Source of the DNA: Acorus gramineus
Taxonomy: Eukaryota; Streptophyta; Magnoliopsida; Acorales; Acoraceae
Direction: 5' to 3'
NCBI GenBank assembly: GCA_030737835.1
Contig: CM060848.1
Location: forward strand, 9,365,252 to 9,429,251
Length of the DNA stretch: 64,000 bases
Part shown: positions 12,390 through 23,339 of the stretch, piece by piece
Position numbering within the stretch: the first letter of the stretch is position 1
How the letters are laid out: the number at the start of each line of letters is the position of its first letter
Notes under the pieces: generated by a model
Databases searched by the model: none
What the model was told of the DNA's origin: nothing
What the model saw: only the letters and a program-made list of their open reading frames with translations
Program-made: the position numbers and the translations under genes

Positions 12390-12730
12390 TTTATCATCCG
12401 TTTGGAGTGTGATATAGAGTTATTCGTCCCTGATTACTATACCAGGATAGCTAAGTATGCATGCAAAATAAACGAATTTTTTATTTGATTGTGTTTTTTT
12501 ACTTTTTCTCGGGGAACGAAAAGGTAATATTTTGTTATTTAATTCACCTTAGATAAAATAAGGATAAGTATTGGATTAGAGAATAGTAAGAATTTATCAC
12601 TCTTAATTTAAATGTCAACTATACCTCTTACAGAAAGATTTGTGTTTGAAAATAAACGTAAGAGCTATGTTTATAATATAATAAATGTGATAGATGAGAT
12701 GATTTTTTAAAACATAGAATGATATTTAGG
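12390..12730. mobile_element. MITE copy 2, diverged relative of copy 1
   Basis: From 'ccgtttggagtgtgatata' the sequence parallels the first part of copy 1 in order: 'ttattc', 'ctatacc/tgggatag', 'tttggtt/ttgattg', 'ggggaacg', 'attcaccttagataaa'. The right terminus is not clear, so the end is approximate. Older than copy 1 or partly deleted. Confidence 0.55.
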
Positions 12731-13120
12731 GTTTGTTTGTGCCCAAATTTGAAAGGAAATGTGATGAGGAGTGAAAAAAAAACATTATCAACCGGACACT
12801 GTCAGAGAAACACATATCATTAAAAGCCCGACGGCTGAACTCTAATTTTATAAACTTATACTAATTTGTTAAACTCTGTCATAACAAAACTAATGAAATG
12901 TAGGTCTGGAAAGTACCACTTGTTCGCCAAATAGCTGTTTAATGCACGATTGATCTTCCTTTTTTTTTTCTTCCCGTCTCTCTCTCTCTCTTTTATTATT
13001 GAGTTCGTGGACAGTGCCCCTGCATAGCATGATGCATGCATAGGGCAAGATAGGATTACACATGGGAAGCAACATGACCCCAAACAGCTTCATCACCCAC
13101 CCCCGAATTAAGTTTTAGAT

Positions 13121-13373
13121 AGCGTTTGAAAATAAGTTTGAATAGATTTTAATGATTCTATTTTTATTATAATCATATTGAATTTAAACTCGTTTTTAAA
13201 TGTCTTTAGAGATCGCAATATTATTTGACAAAAGTCAAAAACAAATTAAATTATGAAAAACAGCTTTCTAGAAATATAATTAACAAAAGAATGCATCTTA
13301 GAAAGCTGCTTTCAAAACCTGTTTTAACTAAAAAAAACCCTTCTTCAAACTTGTTTTCAAAAACACATGCACT
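13121..13373. repeat. Short inverted-repeat element, possibly a MITE
   Basis: 'gcgtttgaaaataagtttga' at the left faces the complement of 'ttcaaacttgttttcaaaaa' at the right, about 250 bp apart. An inner palindrome around 'agctttctagaaa' pairs with 'ttagaaagctgctttc'. No target duplication was identified. Confidence 0.4.
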
Positions 13374-15032
13374 TTGAAGCGCGCAGTTGGATGTTCAATC
13401 TCATGGTCATTTTTATTTTGCTAAAACACACTGATAAACCATGTTTGAAATTCTTCAATCTTAGTCATTTTTTAACATCACATGCAAATAAATTTTTTTT
13501 CTCCCATTTTATAGAATTTATCAAAATTGAATACTTGAAAAATTAAAAAAAATTCTTCTGGACAAGTTACCAATGGCTCTACATTAAAAGTAATTAAAAA
13601 TTTGCATTTGTGATTAACAAGCTCTCTAGATGCATGTTTACACAAGCTTAAATGTTAAATAAATAAATAAATTATATAAATATGTTAGATTTTCATAAAA
13701 TCACTCTTCTCTAAATAAATAAAAGTATAGAACCGTGCAAAATATATTTTTCATTTACTACATACAAATTTTTTAATAGCATCTAAATTTTCAATTTTAA
13801 AATTACACTCAAAATATCTAATTTAATATTTTACAATTTTCAACCATGAAAAAATAATTTAAATCAAAATTCAATAATGAAAAAATCATCAAAATTTGCT
13901 TATGTAATTATTCTTCTTCTACTTATAGAATCAATGTAATTAGACAGCTAAGACTATAAAAAAATACAATCTTGAATTGGATGGACTTATGTAGTTTTGA
14001 GTAACACTAAAATTGTCATTGAATACTTAACAATGCAAATGCAGTTTTGGCTTAGATATTTCACCAAACACTTAATAAATTTTCAATATCAAAATACTTA
14101 CAAATCATACATACATTTTATCTAAGGAATAATAAGAAAAATGCATTTGAAGTTGCAGACTTAAAATGAAATATCAAGAAGGCATAGACTGATCACTAAA
14201 TAACATAGTTTACAGGGATTTAAAATTAAAAATCACATTTTACAAACTAACGGTATATGGACAGTCGTTTGGCGGAGGGACTAAAAACAAAATAAACAGT
14301 TGAAGTTAGGAACTTAAAAAGAAATATGAAGAAGGGACGGATTAATCACTAAATAATATACTCTAGAGAGATTCAAAAATAAAAATCCCAATAAAAAATA
14401 TTAAATACATAAAAAATTTATTTAACATCATAACATGATTTTAGTATATAAAATCTAAACTTCTTATTACCCCATCTGGAAACACTTAAAAGGGGTGATT
14501 CCGCTTTTAATTAAGCAGAAAGCTAAAAAATGTTACTACACATTCTAAAACGCTGGCTTAATTAAAAAGTTACTTTAAGCTTTTAGTGCAAAAAAAATGT
14601 TGATTTTTTAAACAGCAAAAAAAATCCACTTTCCAAAATCAAGTCTATTTAAGTTACTTTATTTAAAATCTTATTTTTCATACGAGTTTCCAAACGGACC
14701 AAATTAATTACAATTTCTATGAATAAAGAACCGATCGGTTTAATCAACCCATGCTGGTTTATAAAAATCGTCGGTTCAACCGGTGAGTTGATTAGGTTTT
14801 ATTAGTTTTTTTATATCATTGGTTTTGGTAAACCAAACCAGAATTCAAAGTGGGTGAAGGTTTAACCAGTTCAACCGATTAGGTCGGATAGCGTTTTAAA
14901 ACACTAGTTAAAATGTGTCATTCTTGTCTGTTGTCACTTTTATGGAATTCTTTTTTGAAGTAAATACTATCTAATTAAAAAAATAGAGCACATACTTGAA
15001 TAAAACTTATGCATAATTGAATACATGCTAAC

Positions 15033-15065
<33 letters not shown>
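13374..15065. other. AT-rich intergenic DNA with an (AT)n tract
   Basis: No gene seen. A perfect AT dinucleotide run lies at about 15,037-15,059. Around 14,465-14,700 the ends 'tctggaaacac' and, reversed, 'gtttggaaactc' could be termini of a small MITE, but the match is too short to be sure. Confidence 0.5.
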
Positions 15066-15067
<2 letters not shown>

Positions 15068-15960
15068 TTTGGGTTTTGTTTAGGGCACTTGTTAACCCAC
15101 ATTTATTGCTAACTTTTTAGACAACTCAACAAATCTAATTATGATATAAATCAATAAATTAAAACGCTTTTTAAAATACCAATAATACCCTTAAAAAATT
15201 TATCACGTTTTTTTCTTCATCCCTCCCATACTCAATTTTCCCTCATATACCAAGTTTTTTTCTATCCTCTCCCACAAAAGTTTCATCCGAAAATTTAAAA
15301 ATGTACCATCTCTTTTCATTTTTAATCTTATCTTATATCTTTTATGATTGTGATACTTGTTTTAGTATTGTTTATGTGAAGATATTTTTTGTACGGTGTA
15401 TAAGTTAATTTATTTTTATTCTTTGTTTGATTTAATCTTTTATTTTAAATATTTTATATGCACCTCCATTCTTTATTATTTTTTTATCATTTGAAATTAT
15501 TTCAATATATTAAGAATAAATGGTTTTGCATGCTCCTGGCTCCGGCCGGTATTTCACATCAAATCAATGTAAGCAGATTCGTGATTAATGGGAAAAAAAA
15601 AGATAGCTTCGTAATTTTTTTATAGAGCAGATGTTAGAATTTAACTTTTATGTCTTTCATTATAGTAGATTGGTATTGTAGATTGTGCAGTAAAAAACAT
15701 ATTAATAAAAATTTAATTATAAGAAACACATGTAAAAAAAATGTTGATTTAATAAAAAAAAATTGGGTACGAGGAAAAATTGGGTACAGGAGGGAAGAAG
15801 AAAAAAAGATAGTGAATTTATTAGAAGTATTGTTGATATTTTAAAAAATCATTCAATTCATTGATTCATAACGTAATTAGATTTGTTAGTTGTCTAAAAA
15901 AATTAACAATAAATATAGATTAACAAATGATTTGAAGACACTCGTTAACAAAACCAATAT
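15066..15960. mobile_element. Non-autonomous element with ~100-bp terminal inverted repeats
   Basis: The left arm runs from 'ggttttgtttagggcac' through 'tttattgctaactttttaga', 'caactcaacaaatctaatta' and 'gatataaatcaataaatt'. The right arm, read inward from about 15,958, gives the same order: 'ggttttgttaacgagtg', 'tttattgttaattttttta', 'gacaactaacaaatctaatt', 'tatgaatcaatgaattg'. Arms of about 100 bp on an 890-bp AT-rich body fit a Mutator-like non-autonomous element. A 9-bp target duplication is not evident by eye. Confidence 0.7.
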
Positions 15961-17179
15961 GTTTTTAATATATCACATTAGGTGACGTGATTCATATGAA
16001 ATGTCTGAAAATTTGAGGGTATTAAGTAGGGGTCCTAATTTAGAATTACTACTCTAAATCAGGGGACCAACTTAAACGTGAATAAGACTGGTCAATATGG
16101 TTGTGGAGTGGGGCGGGGTTGGCCGTGGTTCAACGTCGTCATTTCTTTGTACAGCTGAACCCTATATCAATAAATCGATCTTCCCAACCTAACATTGTTA
16201 AGAGAATGACAAAGCCATTTAATCCGCAACTGTATCAGTCAATACGTATAGTATAAGGTGGGACAAGACATTTACTTTTGCTAAAGGGTCCACCGCTTTT
16301 AAGAAATGTTGTCTTGAAGAGTTTGAAACGTGGGGTATTTAATTAATTAATGAATAAAATGTGACAGATGTGGAATCATATTTGTCAAAAAAAAAAAAAA
16401 AAAAAAACCAAAACAAAAAATTTAGATCCATGTTTGACTTTCAATGCACAATCGATCCAAACGCGGATCCAAGCATGCCCCCACCTTCTTGTTTAGGGGA
16501 CTCGTTCTTTCAAAATAAATAACCAAATACAATTTTGATTTTTACATTTTGTTTGAGGACCCAAAAATGCAATCTTGGAGTCCATTTGTTACGTGTCACG
16601 TTCTTCATCATTTTCTTTTATTTCTTGTCTATAATATTAAAAGTTAATATTGTCTGATCTTGTATGTCTTGTATGGGTAACATTACTGCATACAAAGACA
16701 AAGGAAAAAAATTCTTGTAACCCCCCATGGAATTTCAAAATAAAAAATAGGCCTCTCAAATTTGACATACATAGCCATATAACCCCCCTGCAAAGTTTGT
16801 ACGGAGCATTTAGATCCCCCAATTAACTGTGATCAACATATATCTGGATGTTTCTTTGACATACTATTATTTATCTCTATACAGTGAAAATGATGAGTAC
16901 AGCCCCATATTCCGCATTTAACAGGTTGTAGCCCCTAAGAATTTTTTGAATGACCAGAACAAACATGCAAAGATAGCCTATCAGCTTGATCGTAAAGTCA
17001 ACTACGGAATGTCCCTTCGTCATTAAAAAAAAAAAAACCATAGTCCCCCATCTGGTCATCCCCACCCCGGGAAATTGGTATTTCACCTTTGCCTACCACG
17101 TACCCAATTCAAGCTCCTCTCGCTCTTGTATCGCACATCAAATTCCTCTTGTCAAAACACACGATGCATACTACGTTTT
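15961..17179. other. Intergenic DNA
   Basis: No gene seen. A poly-A run of about 22 lies at 16,387-16,408. The sequence 'accccccatgg...' near 16,720 and 'agccccat...tagcccct' near 16,905-16,940 may be remnants of terminal repeats of another non-autonomous element, but I could not define its borders. Confidence 0.45.
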
Positions 17180-19640
17180 GGATTGAAGTAACGCAGCGAA
17201 AAACGGATAAAAAGATCCAACCAGCGTTGAGATCTCATAAGCTCATTGAATCTACAAGGAATCCTTGAATCCACATGGAAGAAAACCCAAAAGGGAGATA
17301 ATTGTATTAATTATTCAAAAGTTGTCGCTTATAAAGATGGTGGCACTCCTTATATAGGCTACAAATATTAAAAATACATACTCATAATGTCAATTATGAC
17401 TACTAAAAATAGCAAAGACACAATTACAATGACAATTATTAAAATCTAATAAAATAAAAATTAGATCCTACAAATCTTAAAATCACAATTCACAAACAAA
17501 AGTGATTATTATGATTTAAATAATGAGATTTGTCTACAAATGACAAAATCTCATAAAATTTTATTTTGATGATAATTTTGAAATCAAATATTCTGCATTG
17601 ATTTCTTCCAAATCTGTCATAGATCAGTCTCCTCTTCTTCTCGTCATCGAGTTTAAGATAAAAAAATCTTAAATGATCAGGTGAGTGATATTTGATGTAA
17701 TCAAATATACCAAAATGAAAGATTAAAATCTTTTTCCCCTTCTTATTTGATGCATTCTTGTATTTGACCTTTGGCAAGAGGAGAGACATCTTCTCAATAA
17801 AATCGATCATTGTGGTAGTAGCAATGTCTCCATGATTATTGTTGTCGATGTTGACACAAAAAAACGCTCTTGTTGAATAGAGTCTGTAGTACGAATTTTT
17901 GTAGTGTCTCTTCCATCTTTGGGGTCACAACTAAGGAAAACGACTCCTCTTGTCCTTCTCCAATATCCTTTTCAAAAATAACGGGGGAAACAACATGCTC
18001 TGCTTCTTCGATTGTCATGTTCTGATCAATATCTGGTTCAACCAATGGTTGATCATAGGGGTTGGTCGTTGGACTATCTTGATTTTCAGGAGGATTTTCT
18101 CCAATCGTTTCCATCCATCCATCAACCATATCTTGAGTTGATGCAACATTTAGCGGGTTGGTCATGGTGCCTTTGAACACCACATCCACCCTTGATCTCT
18201 CCAATTGTGATTCCACTCTTACGGCCACCGAGATTGCTTATATCAAGCTCTAAATCTCTTGCGAAGCAATACGATCTCGTACTAATGGCCTCAACCCGCT
18301 AAGATAATGGATCACTCATCGCCACTTAGCCTCTGCAAAGTTATATCGACCCAAAAATTTTAAAAATTCAATAGTGTAATAAAAAACGGATTGATCACCT
18401 TGATGGCAATTTTGGTATAGTTGGAACAGGTACTGCTTGTAGTCCAGTGGAATGAATCAACCCATGAGGAGTTGCTTCATCCTCTTCCACGTACGAATAC
18501 AAGTCTTTCCTTGGCGTTGTCTGGTACTTTGAAGGTTGTCCCACCAAACGGCATCGCCATTCTTCAAACAAAAGGCCACCAACTTGACCACCCTCTCCTC
18601 GGGGACCTCCATCATCTCGGAGAAGCGCTCGATCTCAGAGATCCAGTCGAGAAAATCCTCGATGTGCAGATTACCATTGAAGAAAGAGATATCCACCTTC
18701 AATCGATAATCACTACTATCTTGTTGCTGTCGCTTCGGCTGATAATCATGTATTCCATTAACTTCGTCATCTGAATTATCCTCGTTGTCAGATAGGAAAC
18801 GAAGAGGTTATCGGACAATGTTATGGACAATAGGTTGGCTTTGGGCAAATCCCTCGACTCGCACCCCGTCCCTTCCAGGTCATCTGATGTCGGTGTGAAA
18901 ATTTACACCAACCAACATCTCACGAATCTCTTGTAGTTGTCGTTGAACGTCAAGAAATTGTTGTTGATGTAGTTGTTGTCCATCTTGCAATTTCCGACAT
19001 AGCTCCTGCACCCCACGATCACCGTCAATAGGGTGGTTGTTCTCTACGTCGTCATGTGCCATTGAGCTAGGCGAATCCTCGCTCTGATACCACCTAATGC
19101 AGCAAAAAACTAAAACAAAGATCCAACAAGCGTTGAGATCCTTCAACAAACCACAATTCTCAAAGAGAATAATAAAACTCAGAAATATATTAATAAAAAT
19201 TGTCAACCCTAAATTACAAATCTCCCTTTTATACTAAAAATTTATAAAAATGGTTAAAACAAAAATTTGTTATAACTAACTCTAGAGAATCTTAGAAGAT
19301 ACTCGAATTTTATTTCAATCAAATCCGAGTTATTACGAAGAAGATATGCAGAATCTAAAAAGTTACTAAAAATAGCAAAAAGGTCATTTTGAGGATCGAC
19401 AAATGAGAAAAATGGACAAATAAGCGCATGTTGTGACGTAGCGACAATTTTTGAAGATCTCCTTTATATCTACCTATAGTAAAAATTTCACGGGATTCCA
19501 AGTTCGGTACGCCATTTATTTCTACTGGCCTGTTTTTCTGTAAATATTTGGAAATCTTAAAATGGACTCCTTCAGGTTCACCGATCCTGGAACGCGTCGG
19601 CCACCCGTTTTGCATCGTGAAGATTTCCAATGAAATGTTT
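17180..19640 (-). mobile_element. Decayed Ty3-gypsy retrotransposon (fossil)
   Basis: Read on the minus strand, a primer-binding site of the initiator-Met type (TGGTATCAGAGC, 19,079-19,093) is followed by a gag region (about 19,060-18,450) with '[30 protein letters not shown]', typical of the Retrotrans_gag domain of Ty3-gypsy elements. LTR-like sequence lies on both sides. 'agatccaacaagcgttgaga' at 19,120 and 'agatccaaccagcgttgaga' at 17,215 mark the shared U5 end, but beyond it the flanks differ, so the two LTRs may come from related copies. No integrase or reverse transcriptase is seen. An acidic Pro/Asn-rich reading frame at 17,836-18,228 is unassigned. Old and broken, with large internal loss. 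Confidence 0.7.
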
Positions 19641-19679
19641 GTATATGAATGTTAGATGTGTTAACAGAGAATTGTGTTC

Positions 19680-19935
19680 CATAAATTTTTGTGGACTGGG
19701 GCTCAAGTGAACATCACAAAATTCATGCTCTAATTAAAATGGGAAACATTGTGCCTGCCAAAGGAGGGGGAGGATTGGGAGTTAAAAGGCCTGCAGACTG
19801 AAATTCAGCAGCAATGGGAACTCTATTCAGGGAGGTTGCCTCTAAGACAACATCTCTTTGGTCCTCTTGGATAAAAGGAACATATTTAAAGATCAACAAT
19901 ATATGGGAACTCAAGGTGAAACCCTCCCACATGGT
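19680..19935 (+). pseudogene. LINE reverse transcriptase C-terminal fragment
   Basis: Plus-strand frames give KFLWTGAQVNITKFML, then LKWETLCLPKEG, then GGLGVKRPADWNSAAMG and SLWSSWIKGTYLKINNIWEL. This order, FLW-G then W..LCLPK..GGLG then SLW..WIK..YLK, is the hallmark region between the reverse transcriptase and the zf-RVT domain of plant LINEs. A stop after FML, a frameshift within the PKEGGG stretch and a stop after RPAD show that it is a relic. It abuts the LTR-like sequence of the Ty3-gypsy fossil. No poly-A tail or upstream endonuclease is seen. Confidence 0.7.
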
Positions 19936-19980
19936 CTGGTAAGCGGCGGATTGATGGACATGGGTTGAAGCACTGATGTG

Positions 19981-20636
19981 GCGTAGAGTACGCTCTTCCA
20001 CATATCTGATCGACTTTTACAGGTGAAAGGATGTGAGATCTTCATGCTTCAACGAATATGTTGACTCTTCACGAAGAGATGAGCTTCTACGAATCTGTTA
20101 TTCTAACAAGAATAACAAAAATAATAGGAAAAATAAAAAAATGATTTTTAAATTGTTAAAGTTGTTTTATTTTCATGATTACAGAGTTTATTTATAGAAT
20201 AGGATCTCCTCAAATCTCTCAAATGTCCTAAAATCTTTTTGAATAGATTTTTTTCTTTCTAATAATAGAAAACAAATTCTAACTACATTATGAATAAAAA
20301 CAAAAAATCATATCTTTGTAATATCATAAATAATAAATAATCCTAATTACTCCTAAAACTAAAACTACAAATTATACATAGTTGTCCGTTTGATGGTCCT
20401 CGACGCGCTACATCAAACACCATCTCAATAAATATTCCATTCCCTATCGCTAGGACCGCCCCCAACCGTAGATCATGCCACCTAATCCTAATAAAAAAAA
20501 TAGATAGAAGTCCGCCTCTACAAATTAATTCTTACATGTCAAATCAAGTACGTGGAATCAAATAAAATCAATATAAGGACATGGATGCATGAATAATTTG
20601 AATATGTTTTTTTATTTTTTGGAAGGGGGGGGGGTG
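19981..20636. other. Possible LTR-like remnant and AT-rich DNA
   Basis: 'gacgcgctacatcaaacacc' at 20,401-20,420 resembles the end of an LTR read on the minus strand. The AT-rich DNA from 20,030 could be its body, but no partner LTR, PBS or coding region is visible. Nothing else recognised. Confidence 0.3.
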
Positions 20637-21378
20637 CGGGAATTTTCCAAATAGTCTAGATCGATCCTTTCATTTTTTCTGTATCCCTGGACTTTAGAAA
20701 AAAAAGTTTTACATTTTCAGACTTGTCTCCTTTTTTTTTTACCCCTCACCCCTGCCACATCACTTTTCCCTACAGAAATTACCCCTTGAAATCCTCCCCT
20801 CTCCACACCGATCTCCCTCTCACATTGCAGCTCTGTCTCCCTATCGACTCCTCCTTATGGGGTGTCAAGCCGAAGATCAAGACCATCTCCAATCTCTAGT
20901 TCGAGATCTCCACCGGCGAGACCTCCCTCAACCTCTCTGACCTCCACCGCCCGATCCGAACCGTCCACGTTGTAGGCGTCGCCGGCTCCTTCCGAGCAGC
21001 AGATGAAGTCGACGAGGCCGAGGTCCAGCTCGTGCGCGGAAGTACATAATTTGTCTGAAAAGTTGATTTTTTTTTTTTTTGGGGGGGGGGGGGGGTTGAT
21101 TTGTTTTCACTGTTTGTGTTTTAATGAAATGGGTCATAGATGAATTAGGTGTGTGTTTTTTTTGCAAAGCCGGCGGATCAGAATGAACGAGAAGACGAAA
21201 CCGTGTTGTGACAAAGCATGATGAAGAAGAAGACATGTAAACAATGTAAGAAAACATGGCCGTGATTGAGTTTTCTCTCATGTGTATTTTTAATTCTTTC
21301 TTTTTCCACATCATAGTATCTTCAATTTGTCATCTTGGTTTGGTTTTCTTTTGTGGTTTTTTTTTATATTATTATTGC

Positions 21379-21427
<49 letters not shown>

Positions 21428-22437
21428 GTTTCTAATGAATTGATTATCAAATTGATGGGTTCTTGTAATTGAAAATTTTATATATGTACATGTTTAATAA
21501 ATTTATGAAATTGGTTAGTTTAATTATGTAATTGGCCATTACATTATAGTTTCTGAACTTATTCAAAATATGCGTTATAGCTCAAGTTGTTAGTTAATTA
21601 GAGCCACATGATACACTATTATTTTAGTACTGTTGGAGCTTAAATTAATCATCATTAAATAGTCCTAGTTAGTTATATTATACTTATGTTATATTTGTTA
21701 CATTAGATATTTTTATTATGTTATAGTTATATTGTATTTATTCATTGGATATGTAATGTTGGTTATTTTTTCTTATTAACAGTTTCTAGTTTCTATTCTT
21801 AGTGGTCTTTGTAATTGGATTATGTCTGTTCAGTAAATGGTAATTTCTGTTATGTAAATAATAGTTTATTTTCTGTATATGATAGTTTATGTTTTGTAAA
21901 TAATATTTTCTGTAATTTGAAATTAAAACAACCAACATAGAAAAGGCATCACCTCCTTTTCAGCATCACCTCTTCAGCTCTTCTACGTTTATCAATTTCC
22001 ACCATCACCGCCATCGCTACCTCCATTGCTACTGATCCTGGAGTTCTTGGCGTCTCCATGACTGGACGCAAGTGGGAGATGAAAGAGCGATGCAAACAGT
22101 AGTGGAATGGCAATGGTGTCTATGATGGCGGTTCTCCTTAGTGACGATGTGAGCGGCAGATCGATGAGCAGCAAGGTGAACGTCGATGGGGTGAAGTTGA
22201 TCGGTGAGCTGCGCTCGTTTGGGAAAGGAAGAAAAAACACTCGTTTAAAGAAGAGAAGAAAAAAAAGAAAGGGAGAATGATTTTAGTTTGTCTTATATGA
22301 GGGGGTAATATTGGTATTAAAAAAAAACAAGGGTAAAAAAATAATGGGACAAAGGTGCAGAGGTAAAAAAAAAAAAAAAGTCCAGGGGTATGAAAAAAAT
22401 AGAGGGGTCGGTCCAAGGATATATGGGCAATTCCTCC
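20637..22437. mobile_element. TIR element with GC-rich, gene-like cargo (Pack-MULE-like)
   Basis: Inverted termini of roughly 110 bp are visible. Left: 'gggaattttccaaatag', 'tgtatccctggactttag', 'acttgtctcc'. Right, reversed: 'ggaattgcccatata', 'catacccctggacttt', 'acctttgtccc'. The body includes two patches unlike the AT-rich surroundings. One (20,770-21,045) is a GC-rich segment with a long open stretch on the plus strand, including ISTGETSLNLSDLHRPIRT and HVVGVAGSFRAADEVDEAE. The other is at 21,945-22,215. Capture of host exons by a non-autonomous Mutator-like element would explain them. I do not recognise the donor gene and no exact target duplication was found. Confidence 0.5.
21366..21427. 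repeat. (ATT)n microsatellite
   Basis: About 20 units of ATT/TTA with a single interruption (attgctatt) near the start. It lies inside the TIR element at 20,637-22,437 and is probably length-variable. Confidence 0.95.
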
Positions 22438-22812
22438 TTTTTTTCTTAATAATAAAGCTTTTTCATTCATTCATATATAACTTTAAAAAATGTACATCAG
22501 CTCATACAAAATAGGAAGGAGGCCAGTAAAATGGCAGTCCTGTAGATATCATAATTTTGACTATCCAAATAACGAAAATTTATCTTAAGCAACACTTTAA
22601 TTTTAAACACCTTGAGTCATATGGAAAACCGCTTAAGAAAAATATTTTGGGAAAATAAAAAAGAAGGCCAAAACTAAAACTTGGAGAATAAATAGCCAGT
22701 TGCCAAATGGGTACTTCCAACAAGCTGTCCCTTACCGGATGGCTACATTGAAGTAGTAGGCAAAAACCCTTGGCCCAAACCCTGGCAATTTTCTCAAACC
22801 TACCGCCCCATC
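22438..22812. other. Intergenic DNA
   Basis: No gene seen. Mixed sequence with 'tggctacattgaagtagtagg' near 22,740, which recalls the AGCCGCC/TAGCC region of the giant-LTR relatives that follow at 23,340. Confidence 0.4.
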
Positions 22813-23290
22813 TAAGCCTGTCAATTATCTAAAAAAAAATATGAATCTGAATTCGTATCCAAAAAATTAAAAATATCCGATATTTGAAAATCCAAAGTAC
22901 GGATATGGAAATCAGTCTATCAAATCCAAAAAATATCCATATCCAACATATTTAATAATATATATATATATTTATATATATATTGCCCATATTGTTATCT
23001 TGTATGATTAATCACAATAATAATATATTATAATACTATTAAATTTTTAATGTATGATATCTAAAAGAGATAATAAGCCTTAAAATCTTAATTTTAATTT
23101 TGATGTCTCTATAAAATATCATTTGATTATCCAAATTAATGTTAATATTCAAACATGTCAATTATCTAAAAAATATATGTATCCAATCTGTATCCGAAGG
23201 GATCCGAATCCAAAAATTGATATCCGAATCCGAAAGTTAGGATACGGCTATTCACCTATCTGATCTGTATCCGTCCAATTGACAGGCTTA
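22813..23290. mobile_element. hAT-type MITE with perfect 8-bp target duplication
   Basis: The ends are TAAGCCTGTCAATT and its exact complement, a 14-bp terminal inverted repeat. GCCCCATC stands immediately outside on both sides (22,805-22,812 and 23,291-23,298). An 8-bp duplication is diagnostic of hAT insertion. The 478-bp interior has repeated 'atccgaatcc' and 'tatccgata' motifs and an AT core, and no coding capacity. A giant-LTR relative begins just downstream. Confidence 0.9.
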
Positions 23291-23339
23291 GCCCCATCCT
23301 TGCTGGCTGACTACAGCCAACCCCCCCCCCCCCCTCCCT

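Noticed and set aside
17836-18228. 130-aa acidic minus-strand frame as a host gene
   Set aside because: It lies between LTR-like sequence and gag of a decayed Ty3-gypsy element, with no known domain. It is more likely part of that fossil.
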